A DNA stretch of 64,000 nucleotides, taken from positions 372,001 to 436,000 of the forward strand of contig NZ_JARBFX010000001.1 in NCBI RefSeq assembly GCF_028863665.1. Direction: 5' to 3'. Below the pieces are notes generated by a model. The model searched no databases, was not told where the DNA came from, and saw only the letters and a program-made list of their open reading frames with translations. The number at the start of each line of letters is the position of its first letter. Position 1 is the first letter of the stretch. Shown one piece after another: positions 9,171 to 18,800 of this stretch. This DNA comes from Aquabacter sediminis (GTDB lineage: Bacteria; Pseudomonadota; Alphaproteobacteria; Rhizobiales; Xanthobacteraceae). The position numbers were made by a program, and so were the translations under genes.

Positions 9171-11213
9171 ATGAGTTCTCAAGCCGCGCCTGTCCAGGCT
9201 GGACGCCTCATCACTCTGACGACCCCGCTTGGCGGCGATACGCTGCTGGCGACCGCCGTGGAGGGCCGGGAGGCGGTGTCTGAGCTGTTCCGATTCAGGC
9301 TGGAAATGGTGTCTGCCAATCCCGGGCTCACCGCAAGCCAGCTTCTCGGCAAGCCCCTCACGGTGACCTTGAACCTCCCGAAGGCCGCGCCCCGTCCCAT
9401 CAACGGCATCGTGACCGCCTTCAGCGCGGGCGCGCGGACGGTGGACGGCCTGCGCCGCTACGAGGTGATCCTCTCGCCCAAGCTTTGGCTTTTGACGCGA
9501 ACGGTGGATTGCCGCGTCTTCCAGCACCAGAGTGTGGTGCAGATCGTCCAAACCCTTCTCTCGGAAGGCGGCATCTCCGACTACCAGACCAAGGGCCTGA
9601 CCGGCAGCCATCCGGCACGCGACTATTGCGTCCAATATCGCGAAAGCGATTTCGACTTTCTGTCCCGCATCTGCGCGGAAGAAGGCATTTACTTTTATTT
9701 CCAGCATTCCGCCAGCAAGCACACCTTGATCCTGTCCGACAGCGTGTCGGGCTATGGCGACGTGCTGGCCACCCCTGTTCAGCACGCCCCACCCGAAAGC
9801 GGGCTCACGCTGGCGATGCAGGCATTCCAGGTGCGCGCCTCCTTCCGTTCCGGCAAGGCCACGCTGCGCGACTATAATTTCGAGCAGCCGACGGGCGATC
9901 TCACCGCCTCCACCAGCACCATGCTCGACAACGCCGCCTTTAAGAGCTGGGAAGTGTTCGACTATCCCGGCGGCTACGACCAAAAGGGCGACGGCACCGC
10001 TCTCTCGCGCACCCGGATGGAGGCCATCGAGGCCGGCTACAGCGAAGCGGAGGGGCAGTCGACCCTTCCCCAGTTCGCCGCCGGCATCCGCTTCACCCTG
10101 TCCGATCACGAGGTGGCGGCGGAGGAGAACAAGACCTATGTGCTGGGCGCCGTCGACCACCGCGCCGAAGATCGCAGCCATCTGGGAAACCAGGAGCAAG
10201 AGCCCTCCTACTCCAACAGGTTTGTCGCAATCCCCTCCACTGTGCCCTTGCGACCGCCGACGCTGCCGCCGCGCCCCCTCATCCCGGGGCCGCAGACGGC
10301 GCTGGTGGTGGGCCCCTCCGGGGAGGAGATTTATTGCGACAAATATGGCCGTGTGCGCGTCCAGTTCTTTTGGGACCGGCTGGGCAAAAAGGACGACCAG
10401 AGCTCATGCTGGGTTCGCGTGGCGCAGACGCTGTCCGGCGCGGGGTTCGGAACCCATTTCACCCCTCGGGTGGGGATGGAGGTGGTGGTGGTCTTTCTTG
10501 AAGGCGACCCCGATCAGCCCCTGATCGTCGGCTGCGTGCCCAATGGTCAGAACCTGCCCCCCTACACCTTGCCCGACAACAAGACGCAAAGCGGCATCAA
10601 GACGCGATCCTCGAGCCAGGGGAGCGCCTCGACCTTCAATGAGCTGCGCTTCGAGGACAAGAAGGGTGCCGAGCTGGTCTATATGCATGCCCAGAAGGAC
10701 TTCACCCGCGAGGTGGAGAATGACGACACCCTCACCGTCCAGCACGACCAGACGCTGACCATCAAGAACAACCGCACCGAGACCATCCAAGAAGGCAATG
10801 AGAGCGTCACGGTAGGCAAGGGCCACCGCACCGTTGCCATCTCCGAAGGCAATGAAAGCCTGACGGTGGCCAAGGGCAACCGGGCGGTGACGGTCTCGCA
10901 GGGCGATGACACCCTCACCGTCTCCAACGGAAATTGCACCACCACGGTCAGCAGCGGCAATCATTCCGTGTCTCTGGGGTCCGGGAATGCCACCACCACC
11001 TGCGATGGCGGCTCCATCACGCTCAAGGCGGCACAATCCATCACCCTGAAGGTGGGCGCAAACGCGCTCACCATCAGCCAGAGCGGCATGACGCTGAAGG
11101 CAACCCAGATCACCATCACGGCGGATGCCAAGCTCCAGCTCGGCGCGCCCATGGTGAAGGTGAATGGCGATGGCACGGTCCAGGTCCAGGGCGGCCTGGT
11201 CACCCTGAATTAG
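9171..11213 (+). CDS. vgrG: T6SS spike protein VgrG (TssI)
   Basis: VgrG trimers cap the Hcp tube and carry the PAAR tip and effectors. From ATG 9171 the protein has 680 residues: a gp27-like N-terminal half with YCVQYRESDFDFLSRICAEEGIYFYF-type sequence, a gp5 OB-fold segment with DKYGRVRVQFFWDR and a downstream CWVRVAQTLSGAGFG, then a long beta-helix of short repeats. A GTG at 9054 would add 39 residues with no family resemblance and is rejected. There is no extra C-terminal catalytic domain, so this is not an evolved VgrG. A small gene follows 15 bases later. Confidence 0.95.
   Translation: MSSQAAPVQAGRLITLTTPLGGDTLLATAVEGREAVSELFRFRLEMVSANPGLTASQLLGKPLTVTLNLPKAAPRPINGIVTAFSAGARTVDGLRRYEVILSPKLWLLTRTVDCRVFQHQSVVQIVQTLLSEGGISDYQTKGLTGSHPARDYCVQYRESDFDFLSRICAEEGIYFYFQHSASKHTLILSDSVSGYGDVLATPVQHAPPESGLTLAMQAFQVRASFRSGKATLRDYNFEQPTGDLTASTSTMLDNAAFKSWEVFDYPGGYDQKGDGTALSRTRMEAIEAGYSEAEGQSTLPQFAAGIRFTLSDHEVAAEENKTYVLGAVDHRAEDRSHLGNQEQEPSYSNRFVAIPSTVPLRPPTLPPRPLIPGPQTALVVGPSGEEIYCDKYGRVRVQFFWDRLGKKDDQSSCWVRVAQTLSGAGFGTHFTPRVGMEVVVVFLEGDPDQPLIVGCVPNGQNLPPYTLPDNKTQSGIKTRSSSQGSASTFNELRFEDKKGAELVYMHAQKDFTREVENDDTLTVQHDQTLTIKNNRTETIQEGNESVTVGKGHRTVAISEGNESLTVAKGNRAVTVSQGDDTLTVSNGNCTTTVSSGNHSVSLGSGNATTTCDGGSITLKAAQSITLKVGANALTISQSGMTLKATQITITADAKLQLGAPMVKVNGDGTVQVQGGLVTLN
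10791..11006 (+). repeat. Four 18-residue repeats in the VgrG beta-helix
   Basis: Inside vgrG, residues 541-612 are four tandem 54-base units, each translating to two 9-residue half-repeats of the type GNESVTVGK or GNRAVTVSQ. The Gly-Asn turns recur every nine residues. Degenerate half-repeats extend upstream from about residue 522. This is the expected needle-like triple-stranded beta-helix. Copies are diverged at the DNA level. Confidence 0.8.
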
Positions 11214-11228
11214 GAACGGCCCCTGAAC

Positions 11229-11834
11229 ATGGTGCATCTGGCCCGCTCCCTCCCCAAGATCCGCTTCGCCACGGCCGAGCAGTTGGCTGCCGTGCTGCCA
11301 CCGGATGAGGACACACGCCCCTTTTTCACGCCTCGCCGCTCCGCGCCGGAGGTGCTCGCGGCATTGCTGGAGGCCGGCGAGCATGTCGCGGCCATCCGCT
11401 ATCTGGCGGTCGCCCTGCCCCGGCGGGAGGCGGTCTGGTGGGCGTGCGCCGTGGCGCGCCGCTTTCCGGCACCCGTGGCTCGTCCGGAGGAGCAAGCCTG
11501 CTGGGCAGCGGCGGAAGCCTGGGTCTACACACCCGGGGATGCCCAGCGTCGGGCCGCTTACGCACCGGCGCAGGCGCTCGATTTTTCCACCGCCGGCGCC
11601 TACGCGGCGCTTGGCGTCTATTGGTCTGGGGGAAGCCTCGCGCCGCCGGAAACCGTCCTCGTCATTCCGCCCGGCGATGCACTCACCGGCAGCGCCGTGG
11701 GAGCGTCCGTCCTTCTCAGCTGCATACCCGGACCGCCGCGAGAGATTGCAGCCCGGCAGGAGATCGCTCTGGCCATGGGCTTCGACATCGCCGATGGCGG
11801 CAGCGGACTGGACGCGCAGGAGCCCGGCGCATGA
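11229..11834 (+). CDS. Conserved T6SS-associated protein of unknown function (possibly DUF6931 family)
   Basis: A 201-residue protein, cytoplasmic by appearance, beginning at ATG 11229, 15 bases after vgrG. Its stop overlaps the start of the FHA gene in an ATGA junction. It has an alpha-helical, Ala- and Trp-rich middle (AAIRYLAVALPRREAVWWAC) and an acidic C-terminus. I recall similar proteins of this length in alphaproteobacterial T6SS loci annotated as DUF6931, but this is from memory. Its position directly behind vgrG would suit an effector adaptor or assembly factor. The coupling to the FHA gene instead suggests a link with phospho-signalling. Confidence 0.7.
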   Translation: MVHLARSLPKIRFATAEQLAAVLPPDEDTRPFFTPRRSAPEVLAALLEAGEHVAAIRYLAVALPRREAVWWACAVARRFPAPVARPEEQACWAAAEAWVYTPGDAQRRAAYAPAQALDFSTAGAYAALGVYWSGGSLAPPETVLVIPPGDALTGSAVGASVLLSCIPGPPREIAARQEIALAMGFDIADGGSGLDAQEPGA

Positions 11835-12808
11835 AGTCCGTGCTCACCCTGACGGTTCGGGGGCTCAGTGACCTTCCGCCAGAGGATCGCACGCGCAGCC
11901 TCGAAGCCGGCCGCCTGCGCATTGGGCGCGACGGCGACAATGATTGGGTGATCGAGGACCCCGAGCGCCTCGTCTCCCGCCATCACTGCACCATCATGGC
12001 CTCTGGTGGGCTGTTCACGGTCATCGACACATCCGTGAACGGGCTTGTCATCAATGATGCGGAGCGCCCATTGGGGCGCGGAAACTCAGCCTTGCTGAGC
12101 GATGGCGATATTCTCCACCTCGCTGGCATCGAGGTTGCCGTCGCCTTGGCCGAGGAGGCAGCAACGGACCAGGATCCGTTGCGCGCCGTTCTGCCGCCCC
12201 GCAAAGGCTTTCCCGGAGATGCAGCCATAGCGCCGCCCCCCCCGGCGCCAGCCCCGGCGCCCGCATCCATCTTCCCGGTGGCGCGGCCCTTCCCGCACGC
12301 GACCGGCTCAGCCGAGGCGCCCCCTTGGCTTCGACCGTCGACACCTGCCGGACCCGTCCTTCCCGGTGTGGGCAAGGGCGCACCCCCGCTGACCGCTCCG
12401 GTGACGCCGGACGACCATTTGCCCGCCGAGCGCCAGGCCTTCGTGCCCGGCAGACTTGCCCCGCAGCTCATTCCCGACGACTGGGACGCCGACCCAAAGC
12501 CGGCAGAACCTGTTCGGAAGGCCGCGCCGGAGGCATCCCGTCCCGCTTTGGCCCTCCTCCTGATCGAAGCGCTCGCCCGCATCGCTGCCGCATCGGAGGA
12601 GGCCGAGGCGACGCTGCTGGAAGGACCGCCAGACGAGGTCCTCGCACGCCTGGAAGGGGGCGATCCGGCCTGGACGGGGTTGGCCCTGGCAAGTCTTTCC
12701 GCTGCGATCGCCACGCGCCTGGCGGGAGGAGCCTGTCCAGCCCTGCCGCAGGACATGCACCGCCGATCAAACATTGACCCGACGGCCGAGGGAGACGGGG
12801 CACCATGA
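11831..12808 (+). CDS. FHA-domain T6SS regulator or scaffold (Fha/TagH-like)
   Basis: A 325-residue protein. Residues 28-102 form a forkhead-associated domain with the phosphothreonine-binding signature: GR at 32-33, SRHH at 49-52 and NG at 70-71. A long Pro/Ala-rich linker (about 110-230) follows, then a predicted helical C-terminal segment. In other T6SSs, Fha binds a threonine-phosphorylated partner produced by kinase PpkA and reversed by phosphatase PppA. Neither enzyme is in this window. The start at ATG 11831 overlaps the upstream stop, and its own stop overlaps the tssK ATG, so the three genes are translationally coupled. Confidence 0.88.
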   Translation: MKSVLTLTVRGLSDLPPEDRTRSLEAGRLRIGRDGDNDWVIEDPERLVSRHHCTIMASGGLFTVIDTSVNGLVINDAERPLGRGNSALLSDGDILHLAGIEVAVALAEEAATDQDPLRAVLPPRKGFPGDAAIAPPPPAPAPAPASIFPVARPFPHATGSAEAPPWLRPSTPAGPVLPGVGKGAPPLTAPVTPDDHLPAERQAFVPGRLAPQLIPDDWDADPKPAEPVRKAAPEASRPALALLLIEALARIAAASEEAEATLLEGPPDEVLARLEGGDPAWTGLALASLSAAIATRLAGGACPALPQDMHRRSNIDPTAEGDGAP

Positions 12809-14139
12809 GCAACCACAACAAGGTGGTCTGGTCCGAGGGGATGTTCCTGAAGGCACAGCATTTCCAGCAGCAGGACCGGTTCGTGGAACGCCTCGTCCGC
12901 CAGCGCGCGGATGCGCTGGTGCCTTTCGGCTGGGGCTTTCGTACCCTGACGCTCAACCGCGACCTGCTGGGCCTCGGCAAGCTCGCGCTCGACCGGTGTG
13001 ACGGCGTCTTCGAGGATGGAACACCGTTCTGCGTGCCGGAAGACGACCTCCATCCCGCGCCGCTCGTTCCGCCGGTCGCACTGACCAACAGCATCGTCTA
13101 TCTGTGCGTACCCCTGGTTCTGCGGGGCGCGCCTGAAGTGGATATGGGCCTTCAGATCCAGTCCACCGCACGATTTCGCGCAGAGGACCAGGAGGTGATG
13201 GACGCCATCGGGGGATCGCAGGCGGTGGCGCAGGTGCGCACCGCCCGCCTGCGGCTCAGCCTCATGCTGGAGCATGAGGACCGCGCCGGCTTCCAATGCC
13301 TCGGCATCGCCCGCATCGCCGAGGTGACGGCAGACCAGCGCATCATCCTCGATCCCGACTACATTCCCCCTTGCCTCAATGCCTCCGTCTCCCCGGTGCT
13401 CTCGGGCGCGCTGTCGGAGGTGACGGCCATGCTGCACCACCGCGGCCAAGCGCTCGCGCCGCGCGTGACGGGGTCCAGCAGCCACGGCGTGGCAGAAATC
13501 GCCGACTTCCTGATGCTTCAGATGATCAACCGGGTTGAACCGTTGCTGATTCATCTGGCCAGCCTGAAGAGCGTGCATCCCGAACGCCTATTCAGCACCT
13601 TCCTTCAGATCGCCGGCGAATTGTCCACCTTCACCGTGCCCCATAAGCGGCCGCGGGACTATCCCGCCTACCGCCACGACGCGTTGGAGATCCCGTTCAA
13701 CTCGGTGCTGTCGGACCTGCGCCGCTCGCTGAGCACCGTCCTGGAACAGAACGCCGTCCAAATCGTGCTGGAGGACAGGCGCTATGGCATCCGGGTGGGC
13801 ACCATTGCGGATCGCAGCCTGGTGGCCAGCGCGGCGTTTGTTCTGGTGGTGAAGGCGAGCCTCCCGGGCGAGACCATCCGCCGCTCGCTGCCCGCCTTGG
13901 TGAAGATTGGCCCGGTCGAACAAATCCGGGAACTGGTGAATGTCCAGTTGCCCGGCATCCGTGTGACGCCTCTCGCGGTCGCCCCGCGCCAGATTCCCTA
14001 TCACGCCGGGGCCGTTTATTTCGAACTGGAAGCGGATAGTCCTCTATGGCGGCAAATGGCGACCACCGGAGGAATTGCCGTGCATCTGGCAGGGGATTTC
14101 CCTGATGCCCTGATGGAATTGTGGGCCATCCGCCGGTGA
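12805..14139 (+). CDS. tssK: T6SS baseplate protein TssK
   Basis: TssK trimers link the baseplate to the membrane complex. The 444-residue sequence opens with the family hallmark VVWSEGMFLKAQHFQQQDR (residues 7-25) and continues with the expected shoulder and neck regions. The length matches the family norm of about 445. ATG 12805 overlaps the upstream TGA by the ATGA arrangement. A 115-base gap, longer than most in this cluster, separates it from tssL. Confidence 0.95.
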   Translation: MSNHNKVVWSEGMFLKAQHFQQQDRFVERLVRQRADALVPFGWGFRTLTLNRDLLGLGKLALDRCDGVFEDGTPFCVPEDDLHPAPLVPPVALTNSIVYLCVPLVLRGAPEVDMGLQIQSTARFRAEDQEVMDAIGGSQAVAQVRTARLRLSLMLEHEDRAGFQCLGIARIAEVTADQRIILDPDYIPPCLNASVSPVLSGALSEVTAMLHHRGQALAPRVTGSSSHGVAEIADFLMLQMINRVEPLLIHLASLKSVHPERLFSTFLQIAGELSTFTVPHKRPRDYPAYRHDALEIPFNSVLSDLRRSLSTVLEQNAVQIVLEDRRYGIRVGTIADRSLVASAAFVLVVKASLPGETIRRSLPALVKIGPVEQIRELVNVQLPGIRVTPLAVAPRQIPYHAGAVYFELEADSPLWRQMATTGGIAVHLAGDFPDALMELWAIRR

Positions 14140-14254
14140 GCCTGCCGGCTAAGGATGCCGGGATTTGCGATGATTTTCGTGGACGCGCACGCGGCGTCAT
14201 GCGGATGCAACAGGTCCGGGCCACATCTTCGTCATTTGCGAGGGTGGAACAGGC

Positions 14255-15805
14255 ATGAGCACGGGCGTACCGGCCCAGGAGGGTGAGGAAACCACCATCT
14301 TCTCGCCCGCAGCCGCGGCGCGCCGGGGGCTAAATCGCGACGCAGCGGCCGCGCCCCAGGCCGTTCCCCTCCCCCGCCCAGCGGGCGACCTTGGCGCCGG
14401 TGCGCCCTCTGCGCCGAGCGCGTTCCGTCAGTCGCCTCCCTCTTTCGTGGCGCCTCCCGTCTTGCGCCGAACCCGCGCGGCACCAAAGGCCAGTGCCCTC
14501 TCCCTTGGCCGCGATCGCCGACCCCAGGCGGTACAGGCGGCGGCAGACATTTATCGGGACAATCCGGGGCTCGCCCTCGCGGTGCCCATCTTCGAGATGT
14601 TGGTCCATCTCCAGGGCGAGCAGTTCGTGGACGTGCGTGCGGTCCATGCGCAGATGCTGGAGGAACTGCACGTCTTCGAGACCCGTGCGGCGGCCGAGGG
14701 CCTGTCGCACCAGCATATTCAATTGATCCTTTATGCCCTCGCCGCCACCGCCGACGACACCATCCTCCAGACACCCTGGGCCAAGGATAGCGACTGGACG
14801 TCGAAGACCCTCATCTCAGCCTATTTCCAGGAAACCTGGGGCGGGGAACGTTTCTTCACCTTGCTCCAGCAGATGATGACGGCGCCGCTCACCGCCGTGC
14901 GGGAAATCGAGTTCTATTTCTTTTGCATCGAATTCGGATTTGAAGGGAAGTATCGGCTCGCCTCCAACGGTCCCGGCGAACTGTCGCGCATTCAGGACGA
15001 CCTGTTTCAGTTCCTGCGTTCCGTGCGGGGCACCATCAAGCCCGATTTGTCGCCCGCCTGGCACGGCCTGGGGCTGGACCGCAGCAAGCCGCGCGACATG
15101 ATGATGCATTGGCTCGGGGCGCTCGGGCTCGTCTGTGCGTTGCTGATCCTCTTCCTCGTATTGGCGATTACACTGCGGCGGGAGGCGGGTCTCGTGGCCC
15201 GCCAGGTGGACGGCCTTCTCGTCGACCCACCGCCCGTGCTGCGGCCCGCCACCCCGCGACACCCGGATGCAGCACCGAGCCCGGCAGTCCCCCCACCGGC
15301 CGCCAGTCCCGCGCCCTCCACGCCACCCGCCGCGCCCCCGCCTCCGGCGCCACCTCCGATCCCAACCCTCACGCCGTTCCAGATCATCTCCAAAGCACTG
15401 GCGGAGGATGTGAAGGCCGGCCTGCTGACCGTCAGCGAGCGCGAAGGCAAGGTGGTCATTCGAACGCAGGGCGAAGTGTTTGCCTCCGCCAGCACCACGC
15501 TGCGATCGCCATTCCCGGATGTGCTTCGGCACGTCGCTGACGCCATCGCACCGCTTGCTGCATCGGTGGAGGTGCTGGGCTTCTCGGACAATGTGCCCAT
15601 TCGCTCCACCACCTATCCCAACAATCTCGCGCTTTCGGCCGCGCGGGCGGAGCGCGTGGCAGACGTGCTCAAGCCGGACATGGCCGACCACCCTGTGCCC
15701 ATCACGGCAACCGGCCGAGGCTCGGCCGACCCCATCGCTTCAAATGACACCCCGGAGGGCCGCCAGAGCAACCGGCGGGTCGAGATCCTCGTGACCCCGC
15801 GCTAG
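14255..15805 (+). CDS. tssL: T6SS inner-membrane protein TssL with C-terminal OmpA-like domain
   Basis: TssL (DotU/ImpK family) is part of the inner-membrane complex with TssM. The 516-residue protein has a Pro/Ala-rich cytoplasmic N-terminal extension (1-90), the DotU domain (about 100-275, with YALAATADDTIL and FYFFCIEFGFEGKYR), one membrane helix near 288-308, a proline-rich periplasmic spacer, and an OmpA-like peptidoglycan-binding domain (about 390-515; LSAARAERV, GRGSADP, NRRVEI). The fused OmpA domain should anchor the complex to the cell wall, replacing a separate TagL protein. Confidence 0.95.
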   Translation: MSTGVPAQEGEETTIFSPAAAARRGLNRDAAAAPQAVPLPRPAGDLGAGAPSAPSAFRQSPPSFVAPPVLRRTRAAPKASALSLGRDRRPQAVQAAADIYRDNPGLALAVPIFEMLVHLQGEQFVDVRAVHAQMLEELHVFETRAAAEGLSHQHIQLILYALAATADDTILQTPWAKDSDWTSKTLISAYFQETWGGERFFTLLQQMMTAPLTAVREIEFYFFCIEFGFEGKYRLASNGPGELSRIQDDLFQFLRSVRGTIKPDLSPAWHGLGLDRSKPRDMMMHWLGALGLVCALLILFLVLAITLRREAGLVARQVDGLLVDPPPVLRPATPRHPDAAPSPAVPPPAASPAPSTPPAAPPPPAPPPIPTLTPFQIISKALAEDVKAGLLTVSEREGKVVIRTQGEVFASASTTLRSPFPDVLRHVADAIAPLAASVEVLGFSDNVPIRSTTYPNNLALSAARAERVADVLKPDMADHPVPITATGRGSADPIASNDTPEGRQSNRRVEILVTPR

Positions 15806-15818
15806 GCGGCGAAGGAAG

Positions 15819-18800
15819 ATGATGCCCGCTCGTACCTCCTGGACCTTCTGGCGCTGGCTGGTGCTGCTTGCTGCCACCCTGATCGTTGGCCTGCTGGTTT
15901 GGTTTGTGGCGCCTCACGTCTCCGTGGCCGGGCACAGCCTGCTGCCCGATCTGCCGTCCCGCATCCTGGCGGTGATCCTGGTTGTGCTTCTGGGCGCCAT
16001 GATTGCCCTGTTCTGGATTATGGCGAGGCCCGCCGAACGGGCCTCCCGTCGCGAAGGAGCGCCCCATGACAGACTGGGCGAAGCGCGCACGCGCCAGAGG
16101 CAGGAGCTGGACCGCGGCTTCCGGCTGGCGCTCGGTGTGCTCAGGCGCATCCGCAAGCCCCATTTTCTCAGCAGTACGTACCGATATGAACTGCCCTGGT
16201 ATGCGGTCATAGGGCCAGAGGGCGCCGGCAAGACCAGCCTGGTTCATGCCTCTGGCCTGCGTTTTCCATTGAACGAGCGACGCAGCGGCCGCATCAGTGC
16301 GGGACCCCTGAGCTTTTCCTTCACCGACCATGCCGTCTTGGTGGAGGCCAGATGCCCTTCTCCCCTCGACCAGGAAGCGGGCGTCCTCGCCACATTCGGC
16401 AGCCTTCTGCGCCGCTACCGCGGCCGCCAGCCGCTCAACGGCGTGCTTTTGGTGCTGAACTTGACAGAGGTGCTCGCGGCATCGGACGTGACGCGCTTCT
16501 CCTTTCATGCCGACCTGCGAGAGCATTTGGAGCGCCTGCAACGGGAGATTCGTCGCCGGGTTCCGGTCTATGTGATCTTCAGCCACACCGACCAGGTGCC
16601 GGGGTTCGAGACCTTCGCGGCCAACCTCTCCGCCACCGATCGGCGTGCGGTCTTCGGCCTCACCCTGCCCCTTTACGACGAGCGGGGGATGACCCCGAAG
16701 GGCAAGCCCCTGGCAGCAACGGTTGCGGCGGAGTTCGATCACTTCCTGCAATGGCAGCGGCCGCGGACACTCACCCAGCTGAACGCCGCCTTCGAGGTGC
16801 AGGAGCGCCTCGACTGCTTCCTCTTCGTGCCGCAGCTGGCTACGCTGAAGCCGGTGCTCTCCGAACTGGTGGAAGACGTTTTCCGTCCCACCGATTTCGA
16901 GCGACCGCTGCTGTTGCGCGGTCTCTATTTCACCGCAGCTCCCGATCCAGGGTCCGATCCCAATGTGGCCCACCCGGCGAGGGATGGGGAAGGCGCGCCC
17001 GGCGAGCGCAGGAGCGAGGGCTACTTCATCCGCGACCTCCTGGAGCGGGTGGTTTTCGCAGAGGCCGGCCTGGCCGAGCGTGATCCGACCTCGCGCCGCC
17101 GGGACTCTGCGCTGCGCCTGGGCCTCTTCGCCGCCGGCATCGCCGCAGCAGCCGCGCTGACCTTGTGGTGGTCCGTCAGCTTCGTTGCCAACCGTTACCT
17201 GGTGGAGGACCTCGCCCAGGGGACCGCCAAGGCCCAGACGGCCATTTCGGAACTGGGCCTGGCGGTGAAGGAGATTCCTGCCGACCAGGTGGACCTTTCC
17301 GCCATCGTCCCCACCCTCACCGCGCTCGAGAACCTGCCCACCGGGTGGGGCTATCGCGATGCAGCCACGCCGCTTCGCATGAATGGAGGCCTATCCCAAG
17401 CGGGCTTCCTCTCCACCTATACGATCCAGGAGTACAAGGACGGTCTCCTCACTCTCCTGCTGCCTCGCCTGGAGACGGTGGTCCAGAGATCTGTCACCGA
17501 CACGCTCGGCAATCCGCAGGATCTCTACGGCGCGCTCATGGTCTATCTGATGCTGGGCGGCGCCGGCCCCATGAACACGGATGCGATTGTGGACTGGGTG
17601 CGGCGCTACCTCATCTCGGCCTATCCCGGCCCGGCCCAGGCTCCGCTGCGCGTCTCACTCCTGGATCATGTGCGCAACCTGTTGACCATTGGCTTTCCGC
17701 CGCTGGAACTGAACCAGACCCTCGTCTCGCAGGCACGCACCGTGCTGAGTGCCTATCCGGCCGCCGAGCGCGGCATGACGGAACTCCTCAAGCTGCCGGA
17801 AATCAATTCCCTCATCCCCTGGCGCCTCACGGACGTGGCCGGACCGTTGACGCCCTATGCGTTGGCCCGGCGATCCGGCAAGCCGCTCTCGGCACCCATC
17901 GCCGGCATGTACACGGCTGACCAGTTCTTCACCGTTGTTCTGCCCGCCATCGACCGCATCGCCCAGCGCCTCGCAGCCGAGGACTGGGTGCGGTTCCCAG
18001 CCACGCCGGACATGCCGCTGGCGCATCGTGCCGCCCAGCTGAAGCGCGACATCCGTGGCCTCTATGTGAGCGACTATATTGCCGAATGGCAGAATCTTCT
18101 CAGCGACGTGGCGCTGTTGCCGTTTGACAGCCTCCAGGCGGAAGTGAGCATACTCCAAGCCCTGATCGGGCCGCCTTCGCCCCTCGACAGCTATCTGAAA
18201 TCGGTGGCGCAGCAGACCACGCTGGCGCCGCCGCCACCGCCCGATCCCGCCAAGACCGCCGCCGAAACTTTCCGCACCCTGATCCCGGGCGGTGATACAC
18301 CAACTCCCAGCACGCCCGGCGCCGGGCTGGCACAAGCCGTGACCGACCATTTCTCCGGGCTGCATCGCTTCGTGACGGGACAGCCGAGCCCCCTGGAAGA
18401 GGTGCTCAAGACGATCGGCCAGTTGCGCATGATCATCGGTCCAGCTGCAAGCCTGGGCTCGGGCAACCCGGCGCAGCTGACCGAGCTCACCTCCGGCCCG
18501 GCCTTTGCGCAAATCCTCAATCAGTTGAAGCTGTCCACGGTCACCGCGCCGCCTGGCCTCGCAGATTCGATCCTCGGCCTGGTGCGACAGACGTCCTCCA
18601 TCACCAATGCAGGGGTCCGCGCGGACCTGGACGCCACCTGGAAGACGCAGATCCTGCCCTTCTGCCAACAGGCGATCAGTGGCCGCTACCCGTTTGCCGT
18701 ATCCTCCACCGATACGACCTTGGCGGATTTCACCCGCATGTTCGGCCCGGACGGCCTGCTGGACCGCTTCTTCGAGCGCCAGCTGAAGCCCTTCGTTGAC

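Noticed and set aside
11229-11834. Calling the vgrG-adjacent gene an effector
   Set aside because: It has no toxin motif or immunity neighbour and is coupled to the FHA gene, so it is left as unknown.
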